From: Neisseriaceae bacterium CLB008 | GTDB taxonomy: Bacteria; Pseudomonadota; Gammaproteobacteria; Burkholderiales; Neisseriaceae | Length of the DNA: 64,000 nt | Reading direction: 5' to 3' | Assembly (NCBI GenBank): GCA_041228285.1 | Contig: CP166133.1 | Location: 2,947,380-3,011,379, forward strand | Part shown: piece after piece, positions 27,052-36,222 of the stretch | Layout of the letters: every line of letters starts with the position of its first letter | Position numbering within the stretch: position 1 is the first letter of the stretch | Program-made: the position numbers and the translations under genes | Notes under the pieces: model-generated | Seen by the model: the letters and a program-made list of their open reading frames with translations, nothing else | Database searches by the model: none | Told to the model about the DNA's origin: nothing

Positions 27052-28035
27052 ATGACTCAGCCCCTCACCCTTGCCCTCACCAGCGGCGAACCCGCCGGCA
27101 TTGGCCCAGACATCTGCCTGAGCCTAGCCAACCAAAACCTGCCTTACCGCTGCGTGGTGTTGGCGGACAAAACCGTTTTGGCCGAGCGTGCGGCGGCCTT
27201 AGGCCTCAAGGTCACGCTGCTCGATTATCCTGCGGCACACTGCCCAGCTGGCAGCTTAGAAGTCTTGCACTGCCCCGTAGCCGAACCGGTCAGCCCCGGA
27301 ACCTTGAATAAAAACAATGGTCAATATGTATTAAATCTATTGGACAGAGCCTATTTGGGCATTCAAAATGGCGAGTTTGACGCCATGGTGACGGCCCCGG
27401 TACACAAAGGCGTCATCAACGAAGCCGGCATTCCCTTTACAGGGCATACCGAATATTTGGCCGAAAAAAGCCACACCGAACGCGTGGTGATGATGTTAGT
27501 CGGCGGCGGCCTACGCGTGGCACTGGCCACCACTCACTGCCCGCTCAACCAGGTCAGCAGCCTGTTGAACGCCACTTTATTGCATGAAGTGCTGTTTATT
27601 TTGAACCACGACTTACAAACTAAATTTGGCATTGCCCAGCCCAAAATTCTGGTCGCCGGCCTCAATCCTCACGCCGGCGAATCAGGCCATTTAGGCACGG
27701 AAGAGGTCACCATCATCGATCCAGTGATCCAGCAATGTCAGGCAATCGGCATGAATGTGCACGGCAGCTACCCCGCCGACACCCTATTCCAACCATTTAT
27801 GCTACAAGACGCCGATGCCGTGCTGGCCATGTACCATGACCAAGGCCTGCCCGTGCTAAAATACGCCAGTTTTGGCCAAGGGGTAAACATCACCCTAGGG
27901 CTGCCGTTTGTGCGTACTTCGGTCGATCATGGCACCGCCTTAGACCTAGCGGCCAGCGGCAAAGCCGAAACCGGCAGCCTCATGGCAGCCCTTGACCAAG
28001 CAGCGCACCTGTGCGCAAGCAAAAAACCGAGTTGA
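27052..28035 (+). CDS. pdxA: 4-hydroxythreonine-4-phosphate dehydrogenase PdxA
   Basis: 327 residues. Pyridoxal phosphate synthesis: NAD-dependent oxidation and decarboxylation of 4-phosphohydroxythreonine. Motifs: LTSGEPAGIGPDICL, the metal site TGHTEYLAE, GLNPHAGESGHLG, and MYHDQGLPVLKY followed by TLGLPFVRTSVDHGTALDLA. lptD-surA-pdxA is a common order; rsmA (ksgA), which often follows, is absent here and the mla operon comes next. A terminator separates it from surA. Confidence 0.96.
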   Translation: MTQPLTLALTSGEPAGIGPDICLSLANQNLPYRCVVLADKTVLAERAAALGLKVTLLDYPAAHCPAGSLEVLHCPVAEPVSPGTLNKNNGQYVLNLLDRAYLGIQNGEFDAMVTAPVHKGVINEAGIPFTGHTEYLAEKSHTERVVMMLVGGGLRVALATTHCPLNQVSSLLNATLLHEVLFILNHDLQTKFGIAQPKILVAGLNPHAGESGHLGTEEVTIIDPVIQQCQAIGMNVHGSYPADTLFQPFMLQDADAVLAMYHDQGLPVLKYASFGQGVNITLGLPFVRTSVDHGTALDLAASGKAETGSLMAALDQAAHLCASKKPS

Positions 28036-28116
28036 CATAAGGCCTTAGCCCTTGTTTAAATGGCAGATGATTAGCATTTAATAACGCTAAAGCCCACACC
28101 TATAAAGTAAACCCTT

Positions 28117-28926
28117 ATGAGTACGCCTTACATTGAATTCAAGCAGGTTTGTTTTGCCTACGACGCCAGCCGACCGATCTTAACCGACGTCAATCTGTGC
28201 ATCGAGCAAGGCCATTTTGCCGCCATCATGGGCGGCTCAGGCAGTGGCAAAACCACGCTGTTACGCCTCATTACCGGCCAAATCAAGCCCGTCAGCGGCC
28301 AGGTTTTGGTGCATGGCCAAGATTTAAGCCAGTTCAGCGAACAGGCCTTATACGAACATCGTCGCCAAATGGGGGTGCTGTTCCAGTTTGGCGCCCTATT
28401 TACCGATCTGTCTGTCTTTGAGAACGTGGCCTTTCCCTTGAAAGAACACACCCAGCTGCCCGCCGACCTGATTCGTGACCTCGTCACCCTCAAGCTCAAC
28501 GCCGTTGGCCTACGCGGCACCGGTGCCTTGATGCCTACCGAGCTGTCAGGCGGTATGGCGCGACGCGTGGCCCTGGCCCGCACCATTGCGCTCGACCCCG
28601 AGCTGATGCTGTACGACGAACCGTTTACCGGCCTTGACCCCATTTCGCTGGGCGTGATTGCCCATTTGATTGCCCGAATTAATAAGGCTTTAAAGGCCAC
28701 CAGCGTCATGGTGACCCACGACATTACCCAATCGTTAAAAATTGTCGATCACGTGATTTTCTTGGCCAATGGCTCGGTGGTGTTTTCTGGCACCCCTGAA
28801 GAAACCTACCAAACCGACAATACGTGGGTGCAGCAGTTTATTCACGGTGCGCCTGAAGGCCCAGTAGACTATCGTTTTCAAACCCAGCGCAGTTTAGAGC
28901 AAGATTTAATGAGACCCAATGCATGA
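28117..28926 (+). CDS. mlaF: Phospholipid transport ATP-binding protein MlaF
   Basis: 269 residues. ABC ATPase: Walker A GGSGSGKTT near residue 40, Q-loop FQFGALFTDLSVFENV, signature LSGGMARRVALAR, Walker B LMLYDEPFTGLDP and switch His in MVTHD. It powers the MlaFEDB inner-membrane complex that maintains outer-membrane lipid asymmetry. First gene of mlaFEDCBA; its stop overlaps mlaE by four bases. Confidence 0.96.
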   Translation: MSTPYIEFKQVCFAYDASRPILTDVNLCIEQGHFAAIMGGSGSGKTTLLRLITGQIKPVSGQVLVHGQDLSQFSEQALYEHRRQMGVLFQFGALFTDLSVFENVAFPLKEHTQLPADLIRDLVTLKLNAVGLRGTGALMPTELSGGMARRVALARTIALDPELMLYDEPFTGLDPISLGVIAHLIARINKALKATSVMVTHDITQSLKIVDHVIFLANGSVVFSGTPEETYQTDNTWVQQFIHGAPEGPVDYRFQTQRSLEQDLMRPNA

Positions 28927-29702
28927 ATGCCTTTTTTCGCCGTATCGGCCGCTACGTCCTTGATGCCATTCAGGGCCTAGGGGCAATCTTTCTATTTTTA
29001 TTGGCCTTGTTGCGCCATTCAGGCACCAGCCTGACGCGCGCGCGCCTAACCATCCGCCAGGTTTATTTTGCCGGCGTGTTGTCCATCATCATTGTCGCCG
29101 TGTCTGGCCTGTTTGTGGGCATGGTGTTGGGGCTACAGGGCTACACCACCTTAGCCAAGTTTAAATCAGCCGACGCCCTTGGGGCAGTGGTGGCTCTGTC
29201 GCTGCTGCGCGAGCTGGGCCCCGTTTTAGCGGCACTGCTGTTTGCCAGCAGCGCCGGCAGCGCCATGACCAGCGAGATTGGTCTGATGAAAACCACGGAG
29301 CAACTCGAAGCCATGAGCGTGATGGCCATTAATCCGATGGCGCGCGTGGTCGCACCGCGCTTCTGGGCAGGGGTGATTTCCATGCCTCTATTGGCCGGCA
29401 TTTGTAACGTGATGGGGATTTTTGGTGCCTACCTGATTGGGGTCGAATTTCTAGGCCTAGACAGCGGCATTTTTTGGTCTCAAATGCAAAGTAATGTGTC
29501 TTTTTCCTATGATGTTGTCAATGGCGTGATTAAGTCGATTGTGTTTGGCGCCGCCGTGACCCTCATTGCCGTTTATCAAGGGTTTCATGCTAAACCCACG
29601 GCAGAAGGCGTCTTACGCGCCACCACTAAAACCGTTGTCACCAGTGCCCTGACCATTTTGGCACTTGATTTTATTTTAACCGCATTTATGTTTACAGAGT
29701 AA
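28923..29702 (+). CDS. mlaE: Phospholipid transport permease MlaE
   Basis: 259 residues with about five to six membrane segments. MlaE family signature regions: VYFAGVLSIIIVAVSGLFVG, the core SLLRELGPVLAALLFASSAGSAMTSEI, and EAMSVMAINPMARVVAPRFW. Inner-membrane permease of the Mla complex. Coupled with mlaF (ATGA overlap) and five bases before mlaD. Confidence 0.96.
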   Translation: MNAFFRRIGRYVLDAIQGLGAIFLFLLALLRHSGTSLTRARLTIRQVYFAGVLSIIIVAVSGLFVGMVLGLQGYTTLAKFKSADALGAVVALSLLRELGPVLAALLFASSAGSAMTSEIGLMKTTEQLEAMSVMAINPMARVVAPRFWAGVISMPLLAGICNVMGIFGAYLIGVEFLGLDSGIFWSQMQSNVSFSYDVVNGVIKSIVFGAAVTLIAVYQGFHAKPTAEGVLRATTKTVVTSALTILALDFILTAFMFTE

Positions 29703-29706
29703 CCTT

Positions 29707-30183
29707 GTGATGAAACAAAAAACTTTAGAATTATGGGTGGGTCTATTTGTCGCCATCGGTTTGGCAGCCTTGGTATTCTTATCCTTTAACGTGGCCAATC
29801 TGGTGCCCGGCAGCAGCAGTGGCCAAAGCTATACCCTCAAGGCCAACTTCTCCGACATTGGCGGCCTGAAACCTAAAGCCCCGGTGAAAGCATCTGGCGT
29901 ACTGGTAGGCCGTGTCCAAGACATCAGCCTAGACCACGACACTTATCAGGCCGTGGTGACCTTAAACATGGATGGCCAGTATCAATTCAGCACCGACGCC
30001 TCTGCCGAAATCTTGACCTCCGGCCTATTGGGCGAGCAATACATCGGCTTGATGCAGGGCGCTGAAGCAGACGATTTACAAAACGGCGACACCATCGCCT
30101 TAACCAGCTCCGCCTTGGTATTAGAACAATTAATTGGCAAGTTTATGACCAGCTTTGCTGAGAAAAACGCAGACCAAAACTAA
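29707..30183 (+). CDS. mlaD: Lipid-binding MCE protein MlaD
   Basis: 158 residues: one N-terminal membrane segment (WVGLFVAIGLAALVFLSFNV) and one periplasmic MCE domain (YTLKANFSDIGGLKPKAPVKASGV, SGLLGEQYIGL). Hexamers form the lipid channel of MlaFEDB. Start could be GTG 29707 or ATG 29710; neither has a strong ribosome site, so coupling to mlaE translation is likely. Confidence 0.95.
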   Translation: MMKQKTLELWVGLFVAIGLAALVFLSFNVANLVPGSSSGQSYTLKANFSDIGGLKPKAPVKASGVLVGRVQDISLDHDTYQAVVTLNMDGQYQFSTDASAEILTSGLLGEQYIGLMQGAEADDLQNGDTIALTSSALVLEQLIGKFMTSFAEKNADQN

Positions 30184-30209
30184 CACACTTTACTTATAAA
30201 GGAACGACA

Positions 30210-30809
30210 ATGAAACACGCTTTTCTACAAGCCATCAGCATTGGTTTACTCAGCATCACCATGGCCTTTGCCAGCCCACAAGAGGCCGTCAAACAGGTGC
30301 GTCAAAACGCCGATCAAGTTTTGAGCATCTTGAAAAAATCTAACGGCAGCAACGACCTTCAGGTGCGCGGCGAAGCCGAGCGCTATGCGCTGCCCTTCTT
30401 TGACTTTCAGCGCATGACCGCCCTAGCCGTTGGCCGCCCTTGGCGCACCGCCACCCCGGCTCAGCAGCAGCAGCTGTCTAAAGAGTTTCAAACCCTGTTG
30501 ATTCGCACCTACTCTGGCACCATGTTGAAATTTAAAAACGCCGTGGTGAATGTAAAAGACAATCCTAAGGTTAACAACAACGGTCGTGAAATCGTGGTCA
30601 GCACCGAAGTATTCGCTACCAAAAACGACAGTAAACCAGCCCTAATGGACTACACCATGTACAAGAGCGGCGATCGCTACCGCGTGTACAACATCAGCGT
30701 TGAAGGCGCCAGCTTGGTCACCGTTTACCGCAACCAGTTTAACGATGAAATCCGCCAAAACGGCATCGATGGTTTGATCAAACAGCTGCGCAGCAAAAAC
30801 GGTCAATAG
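30210..30809 (+). CDS. mlaC: Periplasmic phospholipid-binding protein MlaC
   Basis: 199 residues with a signal peptide ending TMAFA. MlaC/Ttg2D fold: AVKQVRQNADQVLSIL, FFDFQRMTALAVGRPWRTATPAQ, YRVYNISVEGASLVTVYRNQF. It shuttles phospholipid between MlaA at the outer membrane and MlaD at the inner membrane. AAGGA lies nine bases before its ATG. Confidence 0.95.
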   Translation: MKHAFLQAISIGLLSITMAFASPQEAVKQVRQNADQVLSILKKSNGSNDLQVRGEAERYALPFFDFQRMTALAVGRPWRTATPAQQQQLSKEFQTLLIRTYSGTMLKFKNAVVNVKDNPKVNNNGREIVVSTEVFATKNDSKPALMDYTMYKSGDRYRVYNISVEGASLVTVYRNQFNDEIRQNGIDGLIKQLRSKNGQ

Positions 30810-30811
30810 CC

Positions 30812-31108
30812 ATGTTACAGGTCCAAATCGAAGCCCCAGAAATCAGCCTCAGCGGCGAAGTCTCGATGCAAACTCTAAGCCCCAGCCTTTTGGCCCAAGT
30901 GGTCAAAGGCTGTCAGCAAAGCCGCATTCAGAGCCTTAACCTTGCCGGTGTGCGCCAAGCCGATTCGGCCTGTGTAGGCCTGCTACTGGCCGTCCTCAAA
31001 GCGCGCCAGCAAGCAGGCTTAACCCCCTTAAACGTGCGCAACCTGCCCGAGGCTGTTCGGGCGTTAAACACGCTTTATGAATTAGACACAGTGATTACCG
31101 CCTCATGA
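30812..31108 (+). CDS. mlaB: STAS-domain protein MlaB
   Basis: 98 residues, one STAS domain: the alternating strand/helix pattern with NLAGVRQADSACVGLLLAVLKARQQAGL corresponds to the conserved D-S-x-G loop. It binds MlaF and stabilises the ATPase. Two bases after mlaC; overlaps mlaA start by four bases. Confidence 0.9.
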   Translation: MLQVQIEAPEISLSGEVSMQTLSPSLLAQVVKGCQQSRIQSLNLAGVRQADSACVGLLLAVLKARQQAGLTPLNVRNLPEAVRALNTLYELDTVITAS

Positions 31109-32001
31109 AAAAATTGCTCAGCACCCTCACCCTTGGCCTACTCCTCGTCAGCCAGCCTGTTTTGGCCGAAACCAATCCCAACGACCCCTATGAGTCGTAT
31201 AACCGGGTGATGTTCAGCATCAACACCAGCATCGACAAAGCCGTGCTGACGCCCGTGGCCAAAGGCTATCGTGCCGTGACGCCGTCACCCGTGCGTAAGG
31301 GTGTGAATAACTTTTTTAATAACCTACGCGATCTGTACAGCTTTGGCAGTAACCTATTGCGTTTAGACATTGAAAAAGCCGGCACCGACATCGTCCGCTT
31401 TGGGATCAACACCACTTTTGGCCTCGGCGGCCTGCTCGACATCGCCACTGAAGCACAAATCCCCAGCCATAAAAGTACCTTGGGCGACACGTTTGCGTCG
31501 TGGGGCTGGAAAAACAGCAATTATTTTGTCTACCCATTAATCGGCCCATCTACCGTACGTGATTCTATCGGCAGCACGGTTTTTTTAGTGGCGCCAGCTG
31601 ATGGCTATATTTTGCGCGACAACACCTTAGGCAATTCAACCCGCGTGGTGGGTGCCGTGGGTGATCGTGAGGCATTGCTTGACCTCACCGACAGCGCCGA
31701 AGAGGCTGCCGTCGACCATTACGCCTACATTCGCGACGCCTATATGGCCTACCGTAGCCGCGCCATCGTGGGTGCCGTACCCTACGGTGCCAACGACGAT
31801 TTCGACATCGATGATTTAGTGACGCCCGAGCATGACCAAGAAGGCCACAGCCTAGACGCCCTGCCGGCTGACGCCGTTGCCGCGGCCACAGAAGTAGAGC
31901 ACTCGACGGTCACAGCCTATCCAGACGCCACCGAGACGCGCGTCATCGACATCAACGACTGGCTGCGTGAAGACGAAGCCCGCCGCCAAACCGCACCCTA
32001 A
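31105..32001 (+). CDS. mlaA: MlaA/VacJ outer-membrane lipid-asymmetry protein, without lipobox
   Basis: 298 residues. MlaA core: NDPYESYNRVMFSINTSID, PSPVRKGVNNFFNNLRDL, FGINTTFGLGGLLDIATEA and WGWKNSNYFVYPLIGPSTVRD. MlaA normally is a lipoprotein; here the signal peptide ends in SQPVLA before Glu with no Cys, so a type I signal is predicted and lipid anchoring is missing. An extra acidic C-terminal tail of about 60 residues follows the core. Last gene of mlaFEDCBA, overlapping mlaB as ATGA. Confidence 0.93.
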   Translation: MKKLLSTLTLGLLLVSQPVLAETNPNDPYESYNRVMFSINTSIDKAVLTPVAKGYRAVTPSPVRKGVNNFFNNLRDLYSFGSNLLRLDIEKAGTDIVRFGINTTFGLGGLLDIATEAQIPSHKSTLGDTFASWGWKNSNYFVYPLIGPSTVRDSIGSTVFLVAPADGYILRDNTLGNSTRVVGAVGDREALLDLTDSAEEAAVDHYAYIRDAYMAYRSRAIVGAVPYGANDDFDIDDLVTPEHDQEGHSLDALPADAVAAATEVEHSTVTAYPDATETRVIDINDWLREDEARRQTAP

Positions 32002-32096
32002 GGCTAAAAAAAGGGCCATAAACTTGCCCCCACGGCCACAACTGTTTAAGCTAACGCTTAGATGAGGTTTTTGTTTCTTTTAAAAAGGTAGACGCC

Positions 32097-32471
32097 ATGT
32101 ATGAAGTTAACCGCAGTATTATTTTACTGATCCCCCAAGCGCCCTTCTGGGCATGGCTTCAAGACCTACCTGGCATTGACGTTGAAGGCCTGTGCCTGGA
32201 AGACCTACAAGCCGATCCTAACGCTTATTTACTGGATCCTTGCGAAGACATTGACGACGCTTGGGACAAAGTTGAAGCGCGCCTAGACGAAATCTTCAGC
32301 GCCGAGCTGGCCGACTGGTGTGAAGAGCAAGACACCTGGCCAGACCTACACCCTGATATTTTTGGGGAATGGTTTGACCTACACTTATCCACCATCGTCA
32401 CCGACCTTGGCCGCACCGAATTAGAACGTGAGCCGTTTGAAGCCATCGTGCTTGATCAGCCTGAGGATTAA
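32097..32471 (+). CDS. Small acidic protein of unknown function
   Basis: 124 residues, strongly acidic (many Asp and Glu, few Lys) and rich in Trp; no signal peptide or membrane segment. I do not recognise a named domain. It begins MYEVNRSIILLIPQAPFWAWL and has a run DPCEDIDDAWDKVEARLDEIF. AAAAGGT precedes its ATG. It lies 95 bases after mlaA and two bases before a thioesterase, so it belongs to the same transcript as that gene and the thioredoxin-like gene. Confidence 0.75.
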   Translation: MYEVNRSIILLIPQAPFWAWLQDLPGIDVEGLCLEDLQADPNAYLLDPCEDIDDAWDKVEARLDEIFSAELADWCEEQDTWPDLHPDIFGEWFDLHLSTIVTDLGRTELEREPFEAIVLDQPED

Positions 32472-32473
32472 GC

Positions 32474-32884
32474 ATGGCGCATGAAACCGACATTAAAGTC
32501 CGCGGCTACCATTTAGACCTGTACCAGCACGTGAACAATGCGCGCTATCTAGAATTTCTAGAAGAGGCCCGCTGGGCCTATTTTGAAGATGCCAAGGTAC
32601 TAGAGGGCTTTTTGGCCTGCGGACTCAGCTTGATCGTGGTCAACATCAACATTAACTACCGTCGCGGTGCCGTGATGAACGACGCCTTGACGGTCAAAAC
32701 CGGCTTCAAGCACGTGGGCAACCGCAGCGCCATCATCAACCAAACCATCGTGTTAAAAGGCACCGACACCGTCGTCGCCGATGCCGACATTACCTTTGTG
32801 GTGGTTGATCCTAAGGCCAATAAAGCCGTCCAGCTTCAAGGCGACATCGCCGACCTTTTACAATCTTTAATTGACGCAGCGTAA
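32474..32884 (+). CDS. YbgC-like acyl-CoA thioesterase (hotdog fold)
   Basis: 136 residues. 4-hydroxybenzoyl-CoA-thioesterase-like hotdog domain: KVRGYHLDLYQHVNNARYLEFLEEAR holds the catalytic Asp and the HVNN(A)RY motif, followed by the strand NININYRRGAVMNDALTVKT. Likely hydrolyses a short or medium acyl-CoA; substrate not resolved. Sits two bases from each neighbour. Confidence 0.88.
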   Translation: MAHETDIKVRGYHLDLYQHVNNARYLEFLEEARWAYFEDAKVLEGFLACGLSLIVVNININYRRGAVMNDALTVKTGFKHVGNRSAIINQTIVLKGTDTVVADADITFVVVDPKANKAVQLQGDIADLLQSLIDAA

Positions 32885-32886
32885 GC

Positions 32887-33387
32887 ATGAAAAAAATTCT
32901 TCTCCCTCTTCTGCTGGTGATCGTGGCCGCCTTAGTGTGGTTTGCCATCAGCAGCAACAAGCAACAGGCTCCTGCCTTTAGCCTCATCGACTTTAACGGC
33001 CAGGCCGTGAGCGAACAGCAGTTTGCTGGTAAGGTGACCTTGGTGAACTTCTGGGCCACCTCTTGCGTCGGCTGCGTGGCCGAAATGCCCGAGCTGATCG
33101 CCACCCAGAAAAAATACGGTGATCAAGGCTACCAAACCATTGCCATCGCCATGGAATATGATCCTGAAGACCACATTAAAGAATTCCTAACCAAATACGA
33201 CATGTCTGGGTTCACCGTCACCAAAGACAAAACCGGTGCCGTGGCCAAAGCCTATGGCAACGTCCAACTCACGCCCACGTCGGTATTGATCAACAGCAGC
33301 GGTGACATCATCACCACCATTGTAGGCGAACCTAACTTTGCCGACCTGCATCAGCTGATCGAAAAAGAACTGCCCAATCAGGCCTAA
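32887..33387 (+). CDS. TlpA-like membrane-anchored thiol-disulfide oxidoreductase
   Basis: 166 residues. N-terminal uncleaved membrane anchor (LLPLLLVIVAALVWFAI), then a thioredoxin-like fold of the TlpA/ResA branch: LVNFWATSC with active site C60-V-G-C63, and the cis-Pro region VQLTPTSVLI. The CVGC motif replaces the more common CxPC, so a reducing role in the periplasm is expected. Last gene of its transcript before a terminator. Confidence 0.88.
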   Translation: MKKILLPLLLVIVAALVWFAISSNKQQAPAFSLIDFNGQAVSEQQFAGKVTLVNFWATSCVGCVAEMPELIATQKKYGDQGYQTIAIAMEYDPEDHIKEFLTKYDMSGFTVTKDKTGAVAKAYGNVQLTPTSVLINSSGDIITTIVGEPNFADLHQLIEKELPNQA

Positions 33388-33397
33388 GCCTCGACCA

Positions 33398-33436
33398 CAA
33401 AAAAACGCCTGAATCGATGATTCAGGCGTTTTTTTC
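33398..33436. terminator. Bidirectional terminator
   Basis: Twelve-base stem aacgcctgaatc / gattcaggcgtt with loop gat, A run on the left and T run on the right, between convergent genes. Confidence 0.9.
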
Positions 33437-33456
33437 ACCTTTACTTTTTCTCACCT

Positions 33457-33891
33457 TTACTCAGTGAGTTCATTGACTACTTTAAAGGCCACTTTTTGGC
33501 CATCGTCAACGCGATAGGCAAACAAGGCTGATCCAGCCACATGGCCATCCTCATAAGCCCCGTACACCCACTCATCGTTGAGCGTTTTAATGTCGGTAAA
33601 GAACATGGTGCCGCCCAATTCGGCCTTCAGTGGAATCGCTTCGGGCTGGGCTTTTAAAGCTGCTGCTACGGCACTATAACGCGCACGTTTCTCAGCTTCA
33701 ATTTCTACCATCAAATCATCGCCTGAAGCCGCCGTTTTAGGTTCGACCTTGGCCACCAATGCCTCATGCTCGGTTTTCAACTGCTGGTATTCGGCATTCA
33801 GCGTGTCATACTTTTTTTGCCACTCGGTGCTTGCCTGATCGCTACAGGCAAATAACCCTAGGCATAAAACCATCGCTAACGTTTTGTTCAT
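33457..33891 (-). CDS. Putative lipoprotein with N-terminal coiled segment
   Basis: 144 residues. Signal peptide with lipobox LGLFAC, then a coiled-coil-like stretch (WQKKYDTLNAEYQQLKTEHEALVAKV is heptad-like; residues about 25-50) and a C-terminal domain of no recognised family. GGAGG lies four bases before ATG 33891; ATG 33894 and 33909 are alternatives. Placed alone between two plus-strand units. Function unknown. Confidence 0.72.
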   Translation of the reverse strand: MNKTLAMVLCLGLFACSDQASTEWQKKYDTLNAEYQQLKTEHEALVAKVEPKTAASGDDLMVEIEAEKRARYSAVAAALKAQPEAIPLKAELGGTMFFTDIKTLNDEWVYGAYEDGHVAGSALFAYRVDDGQKVAFKVVNELTE

Positions 33892-34069
33892 CATGCCTCC
33901 TGTGCTCATTATTTAAACCCTTTTTGTCTATCAAATGATGGGTTCAGCCTAGTGTACCGCATCTCAGAAGCTTGAACACCCCCTATCCTCGGCAGAGTCC
34001 CCCATCTATTCCCGCCTCTGCTATAATCGAAAACCTTGCTTTTTATTTTTACAGATGAACGGATTCAAA

Positions 34070-36130
34070 ATGAGTACAAAACGAAAGATTTTGGTCACCA
34101 GTGCCCTTCCTTATGCCAATGGCAGCATCCACTTGGGCCACATGGTTGAGCACATTCAAACCGATATTTGGGTCCGTTTTCATAAAATGTGGGGCAACGA
34201 GTGTCATTATATCTGCGCCGACGACACCCATGGCTCGCCAGTGATGCTGGCCGCCCAGCGTCGCGGCATCACGCCAGAAGCCTTGATCGATGAAATGCGT
34301 GCCGAACACTTGGCCGACTTCACCGGCTTTCACATCGGCTACGACAATTATTACACCACCCATTCAGAAGAAAACTTTGCGCTGTCGCAATCGGTGTACA
34401 AAACCCTAAAGGCCAACGGCAAAATCACCACCCGCACCATTGAGCAGCTGTACGACCCTGAGCAGAACATGTTCCTGCCGGATCGCTTCGTCAAAGGTGA
34501 GTGTCCAAAATGCCACAGTCAAGATCAATATGGCGACAACTGCGAAGTGTGTGGCACCACCTACCGTCCAACCGAGCTGATTAAGCCCTATTCGGCCATC
34601 ACCGGCGCAGCGCCGGTATTGAAAGAAAGTGAACACATTTTCTTCCGCTTAAGCGACTGCGAAGCCTATTTAAAAGAATGGACCAGCGGCAGCACCACCT
34701 TGATCAACGGCCAAGAGCAAGATCACCTACAGGCTCAAGGCCGCAATAAAATGCAAGAGTGGCTAGAAGGCGGCCTGCAAGACTGGGACATTTCCCGCGA
34801 TGCGCCCTATTTTGGCATTGAAATCCCAGATGCACCCGGTAAATACTTCTACGTTTGGCTAGACGCCCCGATTGGCTACATGGCTTCGTTTAAAAACTAC
34901 TGCGACAAGCAGGGCATCGACTTTGACGAATACTTCAAGCCTGACACCACCACGGAAATGTACCATTTCATCGGTAAGGACATCCTGTATTTCCACGCCT
35001 TATTCTGGCCAGCTACTTTGAAGTTCGCCAACTTACGGGCGCCAACCTCAGTATTTGCCCACGGCTTCCTGACCGTAGATGGCGCCAAAATGTCTAAATC
35101 ACGCGGCACCTTCATCACCGCTAAGTCTTACCTAGACTGCAAGCTGAACCCAGAATGGATGCGCTACTACATCGCCGCCAAACTCAACAGCCACATTGAA
35201 GACATCGACTTGAACTTGGAAGACTTCATTTCGCGCGTCAACAGCAACCTAGTAGGCAAATACTTGAACATCGCCGCGCGCGCCGCTGGTTTCATCACCA
35301 AGCGCTTCGACGGCCAGATCTTAGACATGGGCCAAAGCGCACTACTGGCCCAGCTAACCGCCGCCTCTGACGGCATCGCCGCCGACTACGAAGGCCGTGA
35401 ATACGGTAAGGCTTTGCGCGACATCATGGCCTTGGCCGACAAGGTCAACGCCTACGTTGATGCCAATAAACCGTGGGAGCTGGCCAAGCAAGAAGGCCAA
35501 GAGACGCGCCTGCACGAAGTGTGCAGTGAATTAATCAACGCCTTTAAAATCTTAACGGTGTATTTAAAACCCGTGCTGCCCAAAGTCGCCGAAGAGGTGG
35601 AAGCCTTCTTAAACATTGCCCCGCTTACCTGGGCCGACAGCAAGGTCATTTTGCCAGCACAAGGCATTAACGCTTACAAACACCTGATGCAGCGCATCGA
35701 GCCTGAGCTAGTAACCAAGCTGGTTGAAGCCAATAAACAGGCGTTACAGGCCACGGCCAACGTGATGAACGCTGCCAACCATGAGCCTGTGGCCGACACC
35801 ATCAGCATCGATGATTTTGCCAAAGTAGACCTGCGCGTGGCCACCGTTAAAGCCTGCCAGGCGGTTGAAGGCAGCGACAAGCTGTTGCAGTTTACCGTCG
35901 ACTTGGGCTTTGAAGAGCGCACCATTTTCTCAGGCATCAAGGCCGCCTACCAAGACCCGGCTGAATTAGTCGGCCGTCAAGTGATCGTGGTGGCCAATCT
36001 GGCCCCGCGTAAAATGCGCTTTGGCGTCTCTGAAGGCATGATTGTGTGCGCTTCTGGTACAGACAGCAAAGACGGCTTGTTCTTGCTCGACGTCGACAGC
36101 GGTGCCCAACCAGGCATGCGCATCAGCTAA
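34070..36130 (+). CDS. metG: Methionyl-tRNA synthetase
   Basis: 686 residues from ATG 34070 (ATG 34055 is also possible). Class I synthetase: HIGH motif SIHLGH (19-24), zinc knuckle [23 protein letters not shown] in [11 protein letters not shown], anticodon domain with [15 protein letters not shown], and a C-terminal OB-fold tRNA-binding domain from [18 protein letters not shown]. Full length for the dimeric type with the OB extension. Followed by its own terminator. Confidence 0.97.
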   Translation: MSTKRKILVTSALPYANGSIHLGHMVEHIQTDIWVRFHKMWGNECHYICADDTHGSPVMLAAQRRGITPEALIDEMRAEHLADFTGFHIGYDNYYTTHSEENFALSQSVYKTLKANGKITTRTIEQLYDPEQNMFLPDRFVKGECPKCHSQDQYGDNCEVCGTTYRPTELIKPYSAITGAAPVLKESEHIFFRLSDCEAYLKEWTSGSTTLINGQEQDHLQAQGRNKMQEWLEGGLQDWDISRDAPYFGIEIPDAPGKYFYVWLDAPIGYMASFKNYCDKQGIDFDEYFKPDTTTEMYHFIGKDILYFHALFWPATLKFANLRAPTSVFAHGFLTVDGAKMSKSRGTFITAKSYLDCKLNPEWMRYYIAAKLNSHIEDIDLNLEDFISRVNSNLVGKYLNIAARAAGFITKRFDGQILDMGQSALLAQLTAASDGIAADYEGREYGKALRDIMALADKVNAYVDANKPWELAKQEGQETRLHEVCSELINAFKILTVYLKPVLPKVAEEVEAFLNIAPLTWADSKVILPAQGINAYKHLMQRIEPELVTKLVEANKQALQATANVMNAANHEPVADTISIDDFAKVDLRVATVKACQAVEGSDKLLQFTVDLGFEERTIFSGIKAAYQDPAELVGRQVIVVANLAPRKMRFGVSEGMIVCASGTDSKDGLFLLDVDSGAQPGMRIS

Positions 36131-36143
36131 CCCATGAATCAAT

Positions 36144-36175
36144 TAAGGCTGTCTGATTTAGGCAGCCTTTTTTTG
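36144..36175 (+). terminator. Terminator after metG with uptake-sequence-like arms
   Basis: Stem aaggctgtc / ggcagcctt (one G-T pair) followed by seven T. Arms resemble the AGGCTGCCTGAA uptake dialect. Confidence 0.85.
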
Positions 36176-36222
36176 TTATATAATCCCTTCTTACTCTTCA
36201 CCAAGCAAAGCTTCACAACCCT

